Shown one piece after another: positions 41,224 to 51,082 of a stretch of DNA of 64,000 nt. The notes under the pieces were generated by a model that made no database searches, was not told the origin of the DNA, and saw nothing but the letters and a program-made list of their open reading frames with translations. The DNA lies in contig JABUMY010000012.1 in the NCBI GenBank assembly GCA_013327885.1, positions 124,001 to 188,000 of the forward strand, in the 5' to 3' direction. The translations under genes and the position numbers were made by a program. The first letter of the stretch is position 1; each line of letters starts with the position of its first letter. This DNA comes from Flavisolibacter longurius (GTDB taxonomy: Bacteria; Bacteroidota; Bacteroidia; Chitinophagales; Chitinophagaceae).

Positions 41224-42487
41224 TAGCGTATGATAGCAAGTTATTGATTATTATGTATATCGGCTGCTGTCTTTCCAAATACCTGCAGCAGGGCAGGGCG
41301 CAGCATCAGGAGACGAAACCCTGGGCGTGAACTCAATTTTTATACAAGGCTTGTTTCTTTTCATATAGCAGGCGTACAGCGTCGGGAAAGATTTGTACGC
41401 GTTTCCGGTCATTCTGTTTCGCTTCCTGGCAAGGCTCGTCGCAACAGCAATGATAGATTTTCAGCCGCATAAAAACAAACAGGCCTTACCGGCTGCGTGT
41501 TGAAAAAAGTGGAAAACTGGTTTTGTACCGCAGTAATAAAATAGAGTAAAATGGATTTTCGATCCTGCTATTTTACAATCAAAGCAAACAAAATACCCAT
41601 CTTTTTAGAAAGTCTGCACCTTAATTATCCCTTGCTGAGAAACAGATTTTTCGGCTGTTTTTGCATAAGATGTTTTTGTAATCGGTAGATTATCAATGGG
41701 GTTGCGTACAGTAAACATTTGTTCTATCTGTTTCAACAAATGTACCAACGTGTTTTCAAGGCGGTTGGTAGATTTGGTTTATTGAGCAGTCGGCCTGTCT
41801 AACGGGTTTGTGCAAGTGAAAAAAGATGCCATGACAGCGACAGGGAGGACAGAAAAAAGCAGGTCCAGTGGTAGATCCATTCATCTCACGTTGAAGACTG
41901 GCGAAAGAAAGTGGATGCCAAAGATTGGCTGAATTCCGAACAATCGTTTACATCGTGTCTGGAAAAGGGAAAATGTGGATAAGTAGAAATTTTTTATGTA
42001 ATCGATTGCGTAATTCAAAATTTTGGTAAATTAGTAGGAACAATTGCTTTTTTCTCCTGTAAACTGTCTGACTCAAAAACGATAAAACGATGATCTGCAA
42101 GTGCGGGTCAATCTTATTTGTAGCCTCTTTTTTACCCGTACTGATGAAATAAAAACCGAACCTTTTCGACCCTGAATTAGAACAAAGGCGATTTGTGGCT
42201 GTATGCTCTGTAGGAGTCGCAGCCAATCATCGATAAAAACGAGTGTTAAACATCAATTATGAGAGAACGTAAAGTGGTTTGAAACGGCACTGTACCGCTC
42301 TTCCGCTTTACACCTTTAAATCGACTTGCTATGCTTGCAATGAATAACCTTGCGCAACGAAGCCATGCCTTGCTGTTTCCTTCCTGTCTTTTTGGTTTAC
42401 CCAACTGATCACCACCCGGAAATAGCCGCATGCAATTTTCTCCTGTTCTCAAATCAACTGTATCAACTTTAAAAATTTATCCTGCTT
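41224..42487. other. 1.26-kb intergenic region between HTCS and SusC
   Basis: No gene is supported here. The region holds operator/promoter D (41715-41776) and then about 710 nt of presumed SusC leader. A hairpin with a 9-bp stem (GTAAAGTGG 42269-42277, CCGCTTTAC 42303-42311, one G-U pair) with a small inner CGG/CCG stem lies in the leader. Short minus-strand frames at 41948-42226 and 42246-42452 look non-coding. A promoter for the HTCS gene itself was not identified. Confidence 0.6.
41715..41776 (+). promoter_or_regulatory. HTCS-type operator and promoter D (for SusC/SusD), best copy
   Basis: The operator is a perfect 9+9 inverted repeat, ACATTTGTT (41715-41723) and AACAAATGT (41735-41743), spacer 11 nt ending in TTTC. 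The -7 box TAGATTTG begins at 41769, exactly 54 nt from the operator start, and fits the Bacteroidetes consensus TAnnTTTG fully. The right half-site falls at about -33, where a bound activator would contact RNA polymerase. Confidence 0.82.
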
Positions 42488-45400
42488 ATGTGTACCAAAA
42501 AAGGTTTCACGTTAAAAGCGTTTCGTTTTCTCCTGCTGTTGCTTGCCTTTAGCAGCACTGTATTTGCCCAGAACCGTGTTACGGGGCGGATTATTAACCA
42601 GGCAGATAACCAGCCCGTTATCGGGGCTACGGTCCAGGAAAAGGGAACTTCCAATGCTACCCAAACGGGCAGCGACGGCAGCTTTACCATCAATGCAGCC
42701 GGAACGTCTACACTTATTATTACAGCCATTGGTTACAATGCACAAGAAGTGCTGGTAAACAACCGATCCACGCTTTCTGTAACCATGCAGGCTTCTGCCG
42801 GTGGTTTGGACGAAGTGGTGGTAGTGGGTTATGGTACCCAGCGCCGCACAAGAGTAACTGGCGCCATTTCTTCTGTTAACGGCAAAACACTGAGCGAACT
42901 GCCGGTACCGAGTGTATCGCAGGCCCTGCAGGGCCGGGTGGCCGGTGTACAGGTTACCAATAACGGTAGTCCGGGTGCGCAGCCCATTGTGCGTATCCGC
43001 GGTATCAGTTCTATCAGTTTTGCTTCCAACCCGCTTTACGTGGTCGATGGATTTCCAACAGGCGATCTTTCGGCTATTGATACCCGTGATATCGAGTCGG
43101 TGGATGTGCTGAAAGATGCCAGCGCCGCCGCCATCTATGGTTCCCGTGCTACCAGCGGTGTGATCATCATTACCACCCGCAAAGGGCGCCGGGAAGGAAA
43201 GATCCGGGTAACCCTGGATTCGTACGTGGGTACGCAAACCATCACCAAGCGGCTTGACCTCCTGAACACAGCCCAGTATGTGCAGTATGCCACGGCACTT
43301 ACCGGTGGTACGCTGCCGCCACGGCTGCAGGCGGCCAATTTCAACCAGCCGGTAAACAGCACGACATCGCAAACCTATGCGCAGACCAATACCGACTGGC
43401 AGGACGAATACTTCCGCAGCGGTATGCTGACGCAGCACAACGTTGGTTTGTCGGGTGGCAACAATATCTCCCGCTTCTATGCCTCTGCGGGTTATTTCAA
43501 GCAGGAAGGCACGTCGCCTGCCGTAGGGTACGAGCGGTTCAACTTCCGCTTAAATTCCGATCACCAGATCAGCAAAGTGTTCACCTTTGGGCAGAACCTT
43601 TATGTAGCCCACGGCGACCAGGCTTATGATAACAACGAAGAGCAGGCACGTACCAACCTGGTGAACGTAATCCGCCACATGCCTTACATGCCGGTGTACG
43701 ATCCTACCACCTCCAGTGGCTACCGCAGTGCCAACAACAGCTTCGACGGATCGGATCCTACCAATCCAATCCTTGATGCCGAAGTGCGTAACCCCGGCAA
43801 CCGTAAAACACTGAAAGTACTGGGTACGGCCTTCCTGGAAGTTAATTTCACAAGCTGGCTCCGGTTCCGCTCCACGTTTGGTGTAGACCATGCCAACACA
43901 CACGATTACAGGTTCTCACCCATATTTGAATCGGGTGGTACAGTAGCGGGCAGCAGCGCCACCGTTGCGTCTATCGTTAACAACCGCTCTGTATCTACCG
44001 TGCGCCTGTTTACCGAGCAACTGACGTTTGATAAATCCTTTGGCCGTCACCATGTAAATGTCATCGGTGTTTACGAGCAGCAGGAGCAGGATTTTCGCAC
44101 CGAGAATATCAGCGGTCAGCAGCCGTCCAACGAGATCAGGACCCTGTTGAACGCAAGCAATATTGCCGCCTCAACCCGCCGGGAAGGCAACTACCTGATG
44201 TCGATCCTTGGTCGTGTTAACTATGACTTTGCCGGTAAGTACCTGGTAAGCGTGGCGGCCCGTCGCGATGGTTTGTCGGTATGGGCACCGGGTCGCAAAT
44301 GGGCAACCTTCCCCTCAGCTTCTGTGGGCTGGCGTATCGACCAGGAAGAGTTCATGAAAAGCCAAAGCATGATCTCTGAACTGAAAGTGCGTGCCGGTTA
44401 CGGCGTTACGGGTTTAGCAGGTACAGTACTGGGCAACTTCCCCTGGCTGGTAGCTGTTGATGCCAACAACACCGTTTACCCCTTCAATAACGTAAATGCC
44501 GGTTCTACCACCACACAGGGCTCTTCTATCAATGCGTTAGGAAACAATGAGCTGGAGTGGGAAAAAACAAACCAGTTGAACATTGGTCTTGACCTGGGAC
44601 TCTTCCGCAACAAGCTCACGCTGTCTGCCGAATATTTTGTTCGGAACACCGATAACCTTTTGCTGAATGTTCCCATCCCGCCGTCCTTTGGTTATCCCAA
44701 TGCCAGCGTGTTGCAGAACATTGCCGAAATGGAGAACAAGGGATTTGAATTGCAACTGGGTTATACCAGCTCCCTCAGCCGGGATTTCCGCTGGAATGTA
44801 TTGGGCAACCTCAGCGCCATCCGCAACAAGGTGAAAGACCTGGCTCCCGGTGTTCCCAATATTGAAGCCGGTGGTAACCAGGATTTCGGTACCTATAACA
44901 TCACCCGTACCGAAGCCGGCCAGGCTGTACAGTCTTTCTATGGCTGGATCGTTGATGGCATTTTCCAGTCGCAGGCAGAAGTGAACAGCTCTGCCGCCCA
45001 GGTAAATCCAACAGCCGGCCAGACCTATGATCCTACGAAGCATACCTCTCCTGGTGACATCAAATTCCGCGACATAAACAACGATGGTGTGATCAACGAG
45101 GCCGACCGTGTTTTCCTCGGCAGCTTTTTACCCAAATTCACCTATGCGCTGAATGCCTCGGCAAGCTACAAGAACTTTGATCTTTCGGTATTCTTCCAGG
45201 GCATCCAGGGCAACAAAGTGTTCAATGCTTCCCGGATCATTTCAGAAGGCATGGTGCGCCTGTTTAACTCCAGCACAGAAGTACTGAACGCCTGGGCGCC
45301 GGGCAAAACCACTACCACGGTGCCAAGGGCCATCAACGGCGATCCTAACCAGAATGTGCGGCCCTCCGACCGCTGGATCGAAGACGGTTCTTACCTGCGG

Positions 45401-45643
45401 CTGAAGAACGTGATGCTGGCTTACAATGTTCCATCAGCGGCCTTGTCGCGTATCGGCAGGGGTGTTGTGAATAGTTTCCGCATCTACGTTTCATCGCAAA
45501 ACCTGCTCACTTTTACAAAGTACAAAGGTTTCGATCCGGAAGTGGGTAACCGTACGCCAGGATCATCGCTGACCAACGGTATCGATTACGCTACGTACCC
45601 GCAGCCGCGTTCTTTCCAGGTAGGCATCCAGGCTACGTTCTAA
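42488..45643 (+). CDS. SusC/RagA-family TonB-dependent outer-membrane receptor
   Basis: 1051 aa. Signal peptide ending VFAQ, a carboxypeptidase-regulatory-like domain (about 30-105, NRVTGRIINQADNQPVIGA), the plug (about 115-235, EVVVVGYGTQRRTRVTGA, RIRGISS, NPLYVVDGFPTG, GSRATSGVIIITT) and a 22-strand barrel ending PRSFQVGIQATF. SusC proteins use TonB energy to import oligosaccharides held by SusD. SusD follows 36 nt downstream. The start ATG has no strong ribosome-binding site, as usual in this phylum. Expression probably comes from promoter D, some 710 nt upstream. Substrate is inferred to be arabinoxylan oligosaccharides from the co-regulated enzymes. Confidence 0.96.
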   Translation: MCTKKGFTLKAFRFLLLLLAFSSTVFAQNRVTGRIINQADNQPVIGATVQEKGTSNATQTGSDGSFTINAAGTSTLIITAIGYNAQEVLVNNRSTLSVTMQASAGGLDEVVVVGYGTQRRTRVTGAISSVNGKTLSELPVPSVSQALQGRVAGVQVTNNGSPGAQPIVRIRGISSISFASNPLYVVDGFPTGDLSAIDTRDIESVDVLKDASAAAIYGSRATSGVIIITTRKGRREGKIRVTLDSYVGTQTITKRLDLLNTAQYVQYATALTGGTLPPRLQAANFNQPVNSTTSQTYAQTNTDWQDEYFRSGMLTQHNVGLSGGNNISRFYASAGYFKQEGTSPAVGYERFNFRLNSDHQISKVFTFGQNLYVAHGDQAYDNNEEQARTNLVNVIRHMPYMPVYDPTTSSGYRSANNSFDGSDPTNPILDAEVRNPGNRKTLKVLGTAFLEVNFTSWLRFRSTFGVDHANTHDYRFSPIFESGGTVAGSSATVASIVNNRSVSTVRLFTEQLTFDKSFGRHHVNVIGVYEQQEQDFRTENISGQQPSNEIRTLLNASNIAASTRREGNYLMSILGRVNYDFAGKYLVSVAARRDGLSVWAPGRKWATFPSASVGWRIDQEEFMKSQSMISELKVRAGYGVTGLAGTVLGNFPWLVAVDANNTVYPFNNVNAGSTTTQGSSINALGNNELEWEKTNQLNIGLDLGLFRNKLTLSAEYFVRNTDNLLLNVPIPPSFGYPNASVLQNIAEMENKGFELQLGYTSSLSRDFRWNVLGNLSAIRNKVKDLAPGVPNIEAGGNQDFGTYNITRTEAGQAVQSFYGWIVDGIFQSQAEVNSSAAQVNPTAGQTYDPTKHTSPGDIKFRDINNDGVINEADRVFLGSFLPKFTYALNASASYKNFDLSVFFQGIQGNKVFNASRIISEGMVRLFNSSTEVLNAWAPGKTTTTVPRAINGDPNQNVRPSDRWIEDGSYLRLKNVMLAYNVPSAALSRIGRGVVNSFRIYVSSQNLLTFTKYKGFDPEVGNRTPGSSLTNGIDYATYPQPRSFQVGIQATF

Positions 45644-45679
45644 AACAACATTTGTTAGTAAGCAATAACTTCTTTCAAT

Positions 45680-47173
45680 ATGAAACGAAATACGATCAAA
45701 ATACTTTTTATCATCGCTCTTTCTGTTTGGGGGTTCACCCAATGCACGAAAAAGCTTGACCAGACAGATGCCAACAGGCCGACCACCGAGAGCTATTTTA
45801 AAACAGCCGAAGAATTGTTAGCCGGGGTGAATGGCATCTACTCTACCTTGCGTTCGCCGGGACTGGTAGGCCGTGAGTGGTTTTTCCTGCACGCTACCCG
45901 TGGCGATGAAAATGCATCGGGTGGTGGTCACCTGGAAGCACCCCGCCGGGAGCTCCTGACACAAAGCACGCCGGCAACTTCCAATTCGGTTATGACCGAT
46001 GTTTGGCGCTCATCTTATATCATGATCAACCGCGCCAATACGGTAATTCAGCAAGCCCCCAACGTAACCAACAATACGGCCCTGCGTGACCGCATTGTGG
46101 GTGAGGCAAAATTCCTGCGGGCATGGGCTTATTATGAGTTGGTATCGCAGTGGGGCGAAGTGCCGCTGTACACAGAGCCGGTTAATTCGCCTACTGGCTT
46201 TAAAGGCAAGTCGCCCGAGGCTGAGATTTACGCATTGATCATCAGCGATTTGACAGATGCAGCTTCCAAGCTGCCCGAGTCTTATGACAATGCCAACCGT
46301 GGCCGCGCCACCAAGGGGGCAGCCAACGCCATGATGGGCCGTGTGCAAATGCAAAAAGGCGATTACGCCGCTGCTAAAACGGCTTTGCTGGCTGTTGTCA
46401 ATTCCAACGTGTACCGGCTTGTACCGGAATACATGGATAATTTCCTGGAAGAAACGGAGTTCAATGCCGAATCGGTTTTTGAAGTGGCCTTTTTTGACCG
46501 TGGCGATGCCAACTTTAACTGGGGTGGCTACAGCACCGGCGATGGCGCTGCTGTACCTGTCAGTACCGTTCGCAACCAGGAGTTTGCACCCATTGCCTGG
46601 CGTAACCTGATTCCCTCAAACTTTTACCTCAATAAGTTCGAGGCCAACGATCCACGGTATAAAAAATCGATTTACGAAACCGGTGATACCTATCTCAACG
46701 GAACCAAAACACTTACGGCTGCCGATCAAAACGGCGAGTCATCCGTGGTGGGTGGTGTGACGAAAAAAATAAGCTGGCGCAAGTACATGCTGATTTACAA
46801 AAGCGACAACACCTTTCTGCCGGGTGGTATCAACCAGCGCCTGATCCGTTATGCGGATGTGCTGTTGATGCTGGCCGAGTGTGAAGCAGAAGCGGGAACG
46901 GTGGCTGCCGGCGTTGGTTATATCAACCAGGTGCGGGCCCGTCCGAGTGTGAACATGCCTGCCATTTCCGCCGCCAATAAAAACGACCTGCTGCGTGCCA
47001 TTATGCACGAGCGGATGGTGGAACTGGGTGGTGAAGAAGTACGCAACATCGACATCCTGCGGTGGCGGAAAAAAGGCTACTATCCCAGCATAGCACCCGA
47101 TCCCAAACCCGGACAGGTTGACAAACTTCCGATACCGTTTGCCGAAACATCGGCCAATCCAAACATCAATTAA
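45680..47173 (+). CDS. SusD/RagB-family nutrient-binding lipoprotein
   Basis: 497 aa. A lipoprotein signal ends at C22 (WGFTQC), so the protein is anchored at the outer membrane, facing outward as SusD proteins do. SusD features: TTESYFKTAEELLAGVNGIY, TPR-like helices (AKFLRAWAYYELVSQWGEVPL) and the C-terminal RYADVLLMLAECEAEAG and HERMVELGGEEVRNIDILRW. It forms the lid of the SusC transporter at 42488. An intrinsic terminator follows 17 nt after the stop, which ends the SusCD transcript. Confidence 0.95.
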   Translation: MKRNTIKILFIIALSVWGFTQCTKKLDQTDANRPTTESYFKTAEELLAGVNGIYSTLRSPGLVGREWFFLHATRGDENASGGGHLEAPRRELLTQSTPATSNSVMTDVWRSSYIMINRANTVIQQAPNVTNNTALRDRIVGEAKFLRAWAYYELVSQWGEVPLYTEPVNSPTGFKGKSPEAEIYALIISDLTDAASKLPESYDNANRGRATKGAANAMMGRVQMQKGDYAAAKTALLAVVNSNVYRLVPEYMDNFLEETEFNAESVFEVAFFDRGDANFNWGGYSTGDGAAVPVSTVRNQEFAPIAWRNLIPSNFYLNKFEANDPRYKKSIYETGDTYLNGTKTLTAADQNGESSVVGGVTKKISWRKYMLIYKSDNTFLPGGINQRLIRYADVLLMLAECEAEAGTVAAGVGYINQVRARPSVNMPAISAANKNDLLRAIMHERMVELGGEEVRNIDILRWRKKGYYPSIAPDPKPGQVDKLPIPFAETSANPNIN

Positions 47174-47190
47174 AGCAGAACAAAAGCAGG

Positions 47191-47220
47191 AAAAAGCCAT
47201 TGCAACTGTAATGGCTTTTT
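47191..47220 (+). terminator. Intrinsic terminator after SusD
   Basis: An 11-bp perfect stem, AAAAAGCCATT (47191-47201) and AATGGCTTTTT (47210-47220), with an 8-nt loop; the T run is part of the stem and CATTTTC follows. It separates SusCD from the FG-GAP gene. Confidence 0.85.
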
Positions 47221-47338
47221 CATTTTCAAATCCTCGGCAAATACTATTAAGTTCACAAGAGTTTCCGAATTGCAATAACAGGATATTTAAATTGTTCTAT
47301 TCCATTTTGACGATTGCTTACCGAACAACTATAACTGC

Positions 47339-50300
47339 ATGAAGCGCACATCATTCTTTTTCGTTGGCCTTGCCAGTTCATTACTGCTCATATTCTTCGC
47401 GGGGTGCCGCGGCGAAAAAAAAGGCGGGCATTTTTCAAAACTGTCCTCTTCTGAAACCGGCATCCGTTTCCGTAACGACATCCGCGACAATGATTCATCC
47501 AATTCTTTTATCAACGAATTTGGCTACATGGGGGGCGGCGTAGGGATCGGCGATTTTAACAACGACGGGAAAAAAGATGTGTTTTTTACCGCCAACCAAA
47601 CCAGCAGCCGGCTCTACCTCAACGAGGGTAACATGCAGTTCAAAGACATTACAGAAGCCGCCGGACTGACCACCAGCGATTGGGCAACCGGCGTTAGCAT
47701 CGTAGACATCAACAACGATGGCTACGACGATATTTATATCTGCACCTATGGCAAAAACCTGCTTCGCCGTTCACCCAATCTTTTGTACATCAACCAAAAA
47801 AACCTTACGTTCAAAGAGCAGGCAGCCGAATATGGCTTAGCCGATACAAGCTATTCATCGCAAGCTACTTTTCTGGATTACGACCGCGATGGCGACCTTG
47901 ACATGTTCCTGGTGAACTATTCGTTCAACAACAGCAATGTCAACGCAAACAACATTGTTACCAAAGACCTTTCCGGCCACTCCACTGCCAACGACAGGCT
48001 GTACAGAAATGATGGTAACGGGCAGGGACACCCAGTTTTTATCGATGTTAGCCTGGAAGCGGGCATCAAGGAAGATGGGTATGGGCTGGGTGTTACGGTA
48101 AGCGATTTTAACGGTGATGGCTGGCCGGATATTTACGTGGCCAATGATTTTGTATCGAACGATAATCTTTGGCAGAATAACGGTGATGGTACGTTCACAA
48201 ACCGCATTGCCACCGCCTTGCGGCACCAAAGTTATTCGAGCATGGGGGTGGATGCGGCCGACATGAACAACGATGGCCTTTCCGACATTGTAACGCTTGA
48301 CATGCTGCCGGAATACAATGAACGAAAAAAGACCTCGTTCTTTTTTATGAACTACGAACGCTACCAGGCCGAACGTTTTAAAGGCTACGAACCAGAGTTT
48401 ATGCGGAACATGCTGCAACTTAATAATGGCAACCGCTTCAGGGGCGACACCGCTGTTCCTTTTTTCAGCGAGATCGGTCAGCTTGCCGGCATATCGGCCA
48501 CCGACTGGAGCTGGAGTGTACTGCTGGCGGATTTTGATAACGATGGCTGGAAAGACATGCACATCACCAACGGTGTGGGACGGGATTTTATTCACGCCGA
48601 TTTTCTTGAGTTCAGCAGCCAGGTGGCCAGCACTATCGCCGACAAGGCCGAAAGGCAAAAAGCCATCAAGCAAAAACTGGCCAGCCTCGAACATGTAAAG
48701 CTGGCCAACTACCTCTATATCAATAACCGCGACTATACCTACACAAATGCAGCAACCGGCGCCGGTATCGACGAGCCATCCTTATCGAATGGTGCCGCCT
48801 ATACCGACTTGGACAACGATGGTGACCTGGACCTGGTAGTCAACAACATCAACGACGAAGCCTTTTTGTTTTTGAACAACAGCCGGCAGCCGGCAAAAGA
48901 GCCCACAAATCATTTTCTCAAATTCGTTTTGCAGGGGCCGGACAAGAACCGCAGTGGCATTGGCACAAAGCTTTTTTTGTATAACAAAGGCGAGGTACAA
49001 CAGGCCGAGCAAAACCCTGTGCGGGGCTATTACTCCAGCGTGGACAGGGACATTGTTTTTGGGACGGGTACTGCCACGCAGGTAGATTCGGTGGTTGTCC
49101 TTTGGCCGGATGGGAAGAGAGAGACGAGGCGATCCCTGCCAACAGATTCTGCTTACACACTACAGTATGCAAATGCAGCAACGGCGCCAACGGAAACATC
49201 GCCTGGTTCACCTGCTTTTTTCGAGGCGATGAGCGAAGAAGCGGGTATCTATTACCGTCATACGGAGTACGAATTCAATGATTTTGCCAACCAGCGCCTG
49301 CTGCCGCAAAAGTTCTCGCAAATGGGCCCCTACCTGGCAATTGGTGATGTGAACGGCGATGACAATACTGATTTTTTTGTAGGCGGTGGTTCCGGTTTCC
49401 AGGGAAAGCTTTTTCTGCAGAATTCAAATGCTTCATTTGCCGCGAGGGAAGTAGGTAGTGGTCCTAAACCCGAAGAAGACATGGACTGCCTTTTGTTTGA
49501 TGCGGATGGCGACAAAGACCTTGATCTCCTGCTTACTGCAGGCGATGTGCAGCAGCCACCCGGCAGCACGGCTTACCGGCCAAGGCTTTACCGCAACGAT
49601 GGCAAAGGCAATTTTGCGTTGGACGAAAAAGCCATTCCTGCTTCCGTGCAAACCATTGCCGGAACGGTTACGGCGGCCGACTGGGACAATGATGGTGATC
49701 AGGACATTTTTATTGGTGGCAGGGTTTCTCACCGCTACCCGGAAATCCCCCAAAGTTTCCTGCTGCAAAACAATGGCGGGACCTTTACCGATGTTACGGC
49801 AACGGTTTGCCCTGCGCTGCAAAAAGCCGGCATGCTAACATCAGCCGCTTGGGTTGATTTTGACAAAGATGGGCAAAAGGATCTCGTGATAGCAGGCGAA
49901 TGGATGCCTTTGCGGTTTTTTAAAAATGAAAAGGGATCGCTGAAAGAAGTTACAACGGCAACAGGCCTGTCGGCAAACGAAGGTATGTGGCGGAGCCTTG
50001 TCGCGGCCGATATTGACAACGACGGCGATATGGACCTGGTGGCCGGCAACCTGGGAGCAAACTGCACCTACCAGGTTAGTCCCGAACAACCTATGCAGCT
50101 CTATGCAAAAGACATTGACAACAACGGCAGCATGGACCCGGTTTCGTTCTATTACATCAAGGATAAAAGCGGCGATAAAAAGCTTTACCCAGCCATAAGC
50201 CGTGCCCAGTTTGCCGACCAGGTGCCCGCCATTAAAAAACAATTCCTGTTTGCAAAAGATTATACCGCTGCGTCATTCGACAACATATTTTCCAAAACAC

Positions 50301-50734
50301 AAAAAGAAGGCATGCTGCAATTCACCTGCAGGGAAACCCGCAGTTGTTATTTTGAAAACCTGGGTGGTGGTCGCTTTCAGAAGCATGCACTGCCGGCCGA
50401 AGCGCAGTTTGCCCCGGTAAATGCTATCCTTGCTGAAGATTTTGACGGTGACGGTTACCCCGACCTTTTGCTCGCAGGAAATGAATACCAGGCCGAAGTG
50501 ATCACCGGACGTTATGATGCTTCGTATGGAAGTTTTTTAAAAGGAAGCCAATCAGGGTTCCGCTACATTCCCAATGTGAAGAGTGGCTTTTTTGTTGATG
50601 GCGATGTAAAAGACATGGCGGTAGTGCCGGTATCACAAAACGAAAAAATGATTGTGGTTGCACTGAACAACGATTCGTTGAAAGTCTTCCGTGTTCGAAA
50701 AGAAGAAGCAAAGCTGACCGCGGGTAAGCGGTAG
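47339..50734 (+). CDS. FG-GAP/VCBS-repeat lipoprotein with UnbV (ASPIC) domain
   Basis: 1131 aa. A lipobox (LLIFFAGC) marks it as a lipoprotein. Two propellers of calcium-binding FG-GAP repeats are seen, with repeated D-x-N/D-x-D-G-x-x-D motifs (DFNNDGKKDVFF, DINNDGYDDIYI, DYDRDGDLDMF, DFDGDGYPDLLL and about ten more). Between them lies an UnbV/ASPIC domain (GIGTKLFLY, VVVLWPDGKRET). Such CRTAC1-like proteins are often encoded near SusCD or cytochrome clusters; their molecular function is unknown, and carbohydrate or protein binding at the surface is plausible. It lies after the SusD terminator and 348 nt before the cytochrome cluster. Confidence 0.88.
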   Translation: MKRTSFFFVGLASSLLLIFFAGCRGEKKGGHFSKLSSSETGIRFRNDIRDNDSSNSFINEFGYMGGGVGIGDFNNDGKKDVFFTANQTSSRLYLNEGNMQFKDITEAAGLTTSDWATGVSIVDINNDGYDDIYICTYGKNLLRRSPNLLYINQKNLTFKEQAAEYGLADTSYSSQATFLDYDRDGDLDMFLVNYSFNNSNVNANNIVTKDLSGHSTANDRLYRNDGNGQGHPVFIDVSLEAGIKEDGYGLGVTVSDFNGDGWPDIYVANDFVSNDNLWQNNGDGTFTNRIATALRHQSYSSMGVDAADMNNDGLSDIVTLDMLPEYNERKKTSFFFMNYERYQAERFKGYEPEFMRNMLQLNNGNRFRGDTAVPFFSEIGQLAGISATDWSWSVLLADFDNDGWKDMHITNGVGRDFIHADFLEFSSQVASTIADKAERQKAIKQKLASLEHVKLANYLYINNRDYTYTNAATGAGIDEPSLSNGAAYTDLDNDGDLDLVVNNINDEAFLFLNNSRQPAKEPTNHFLKFVLQGPDKNRSGIGTKLFLYNKGEVQQAEQNPVRGYYSSVDRDIVFGTGTATQVDSVVVLWPDGKRETRRSLPTDSAYTLQYANAATAPTETSPGSPAFFEAMSEEAGIYYRHTEYEFNDFANQRLLPQKFSQMGPYLAIGDVNGDDNTDFFVGGGSGFQGKLFLQNSNASFAAREVGSGPKPEEDMDCLLFDADGDKDLDLLLTAGDVQQPPGSTAYRPRLYRNDGKGNFALDEKAIPASVQTIAGTVTAADWDNDGDQDIFIGGRVSHRYPEIPQSFLLQNNGGTFTDVTATVCPALQKAGMLTSAAWVDFDKDGQKDLVIAGEWMPLRFFKNEKGSLKEVTTATGLSANEGMWRSLVAADIDNDGDMDLVAGNLGANCTYQVSPEQPMQLYAKDIDNNGSMDPVSFYYIKDKSGDKKLYPAISRAQFADQVPAIKKQFLFAKDYTAASFDNIFSKTQKEGMLQFTCRETRSCYFENLGGGRFQKHALPAEAQFAPVNAILAEDFDGDGYPDLLLAGNEYQAEVITGRYDASYGSFLKGSQSGFRYIPNVKSGFFVDGDVKDMAVVPVSQNEKMIVVALNNDSLKVFRVRKEEAKLTAGKR

Positions 50735-51082
50735 CAGCTAATGTTAGCTACATGTCTTTTAGATGGCAACAACCAAAAAATTTTTTGACCGCTTCACTAT
50801 GCATGGCTATGGTTTAAGCCAGTAGCCTTCATTATTTCCATGAGAGAGGGAAAGCATTGGCTTCGGCAATTGCACCACAAATTGCATGGCCAGAAATGGA
50901 AGTCGCTCCCCTTGGTGTCCTCGACAACACCATGATTGAGGTGAAACCGATAAAGAAAAACACGTTGCCACGGACGCTAACCTGGGCAAAAGTGTAATCT
51001 GTCATACACATTTCGGCGCTGCTTCCAGCGATATTGCCAGAAAATTGTACCTTCTGAGCCAAAATCACACAACAGAACTGCC
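50735..51082. other. 348-nt gap before the cytochrome cluster
   Basis: No promoter, operator or terminator could be fixed. A 78-codon minus-strand frame (50832-51068) has a protein-like run (SRTPRGATSISGHAICGAI) that I do not recognise; it may be a decayed fragment. A short imperfect inverted repeat lies just after the preceding stop. Confidence 0.3.

Noticed and set aside
41948-42452. Two minus-strand frames of 92 and 68 codons in the HTCS-SusC gap
   Set aside because: Composition is not protein-like, no start context or family, and they lie antisense to the presumed SusC leader.
47288-47315. Sequence resembling the HTCS operator (TTGTTCTATTC) just before the FG-GAP gene
   Set aside because: ACATTT and TTTCAACA are both missing, and 54 nt downstream falls inside the start of the gene with no TAG(A/T)TTT box.
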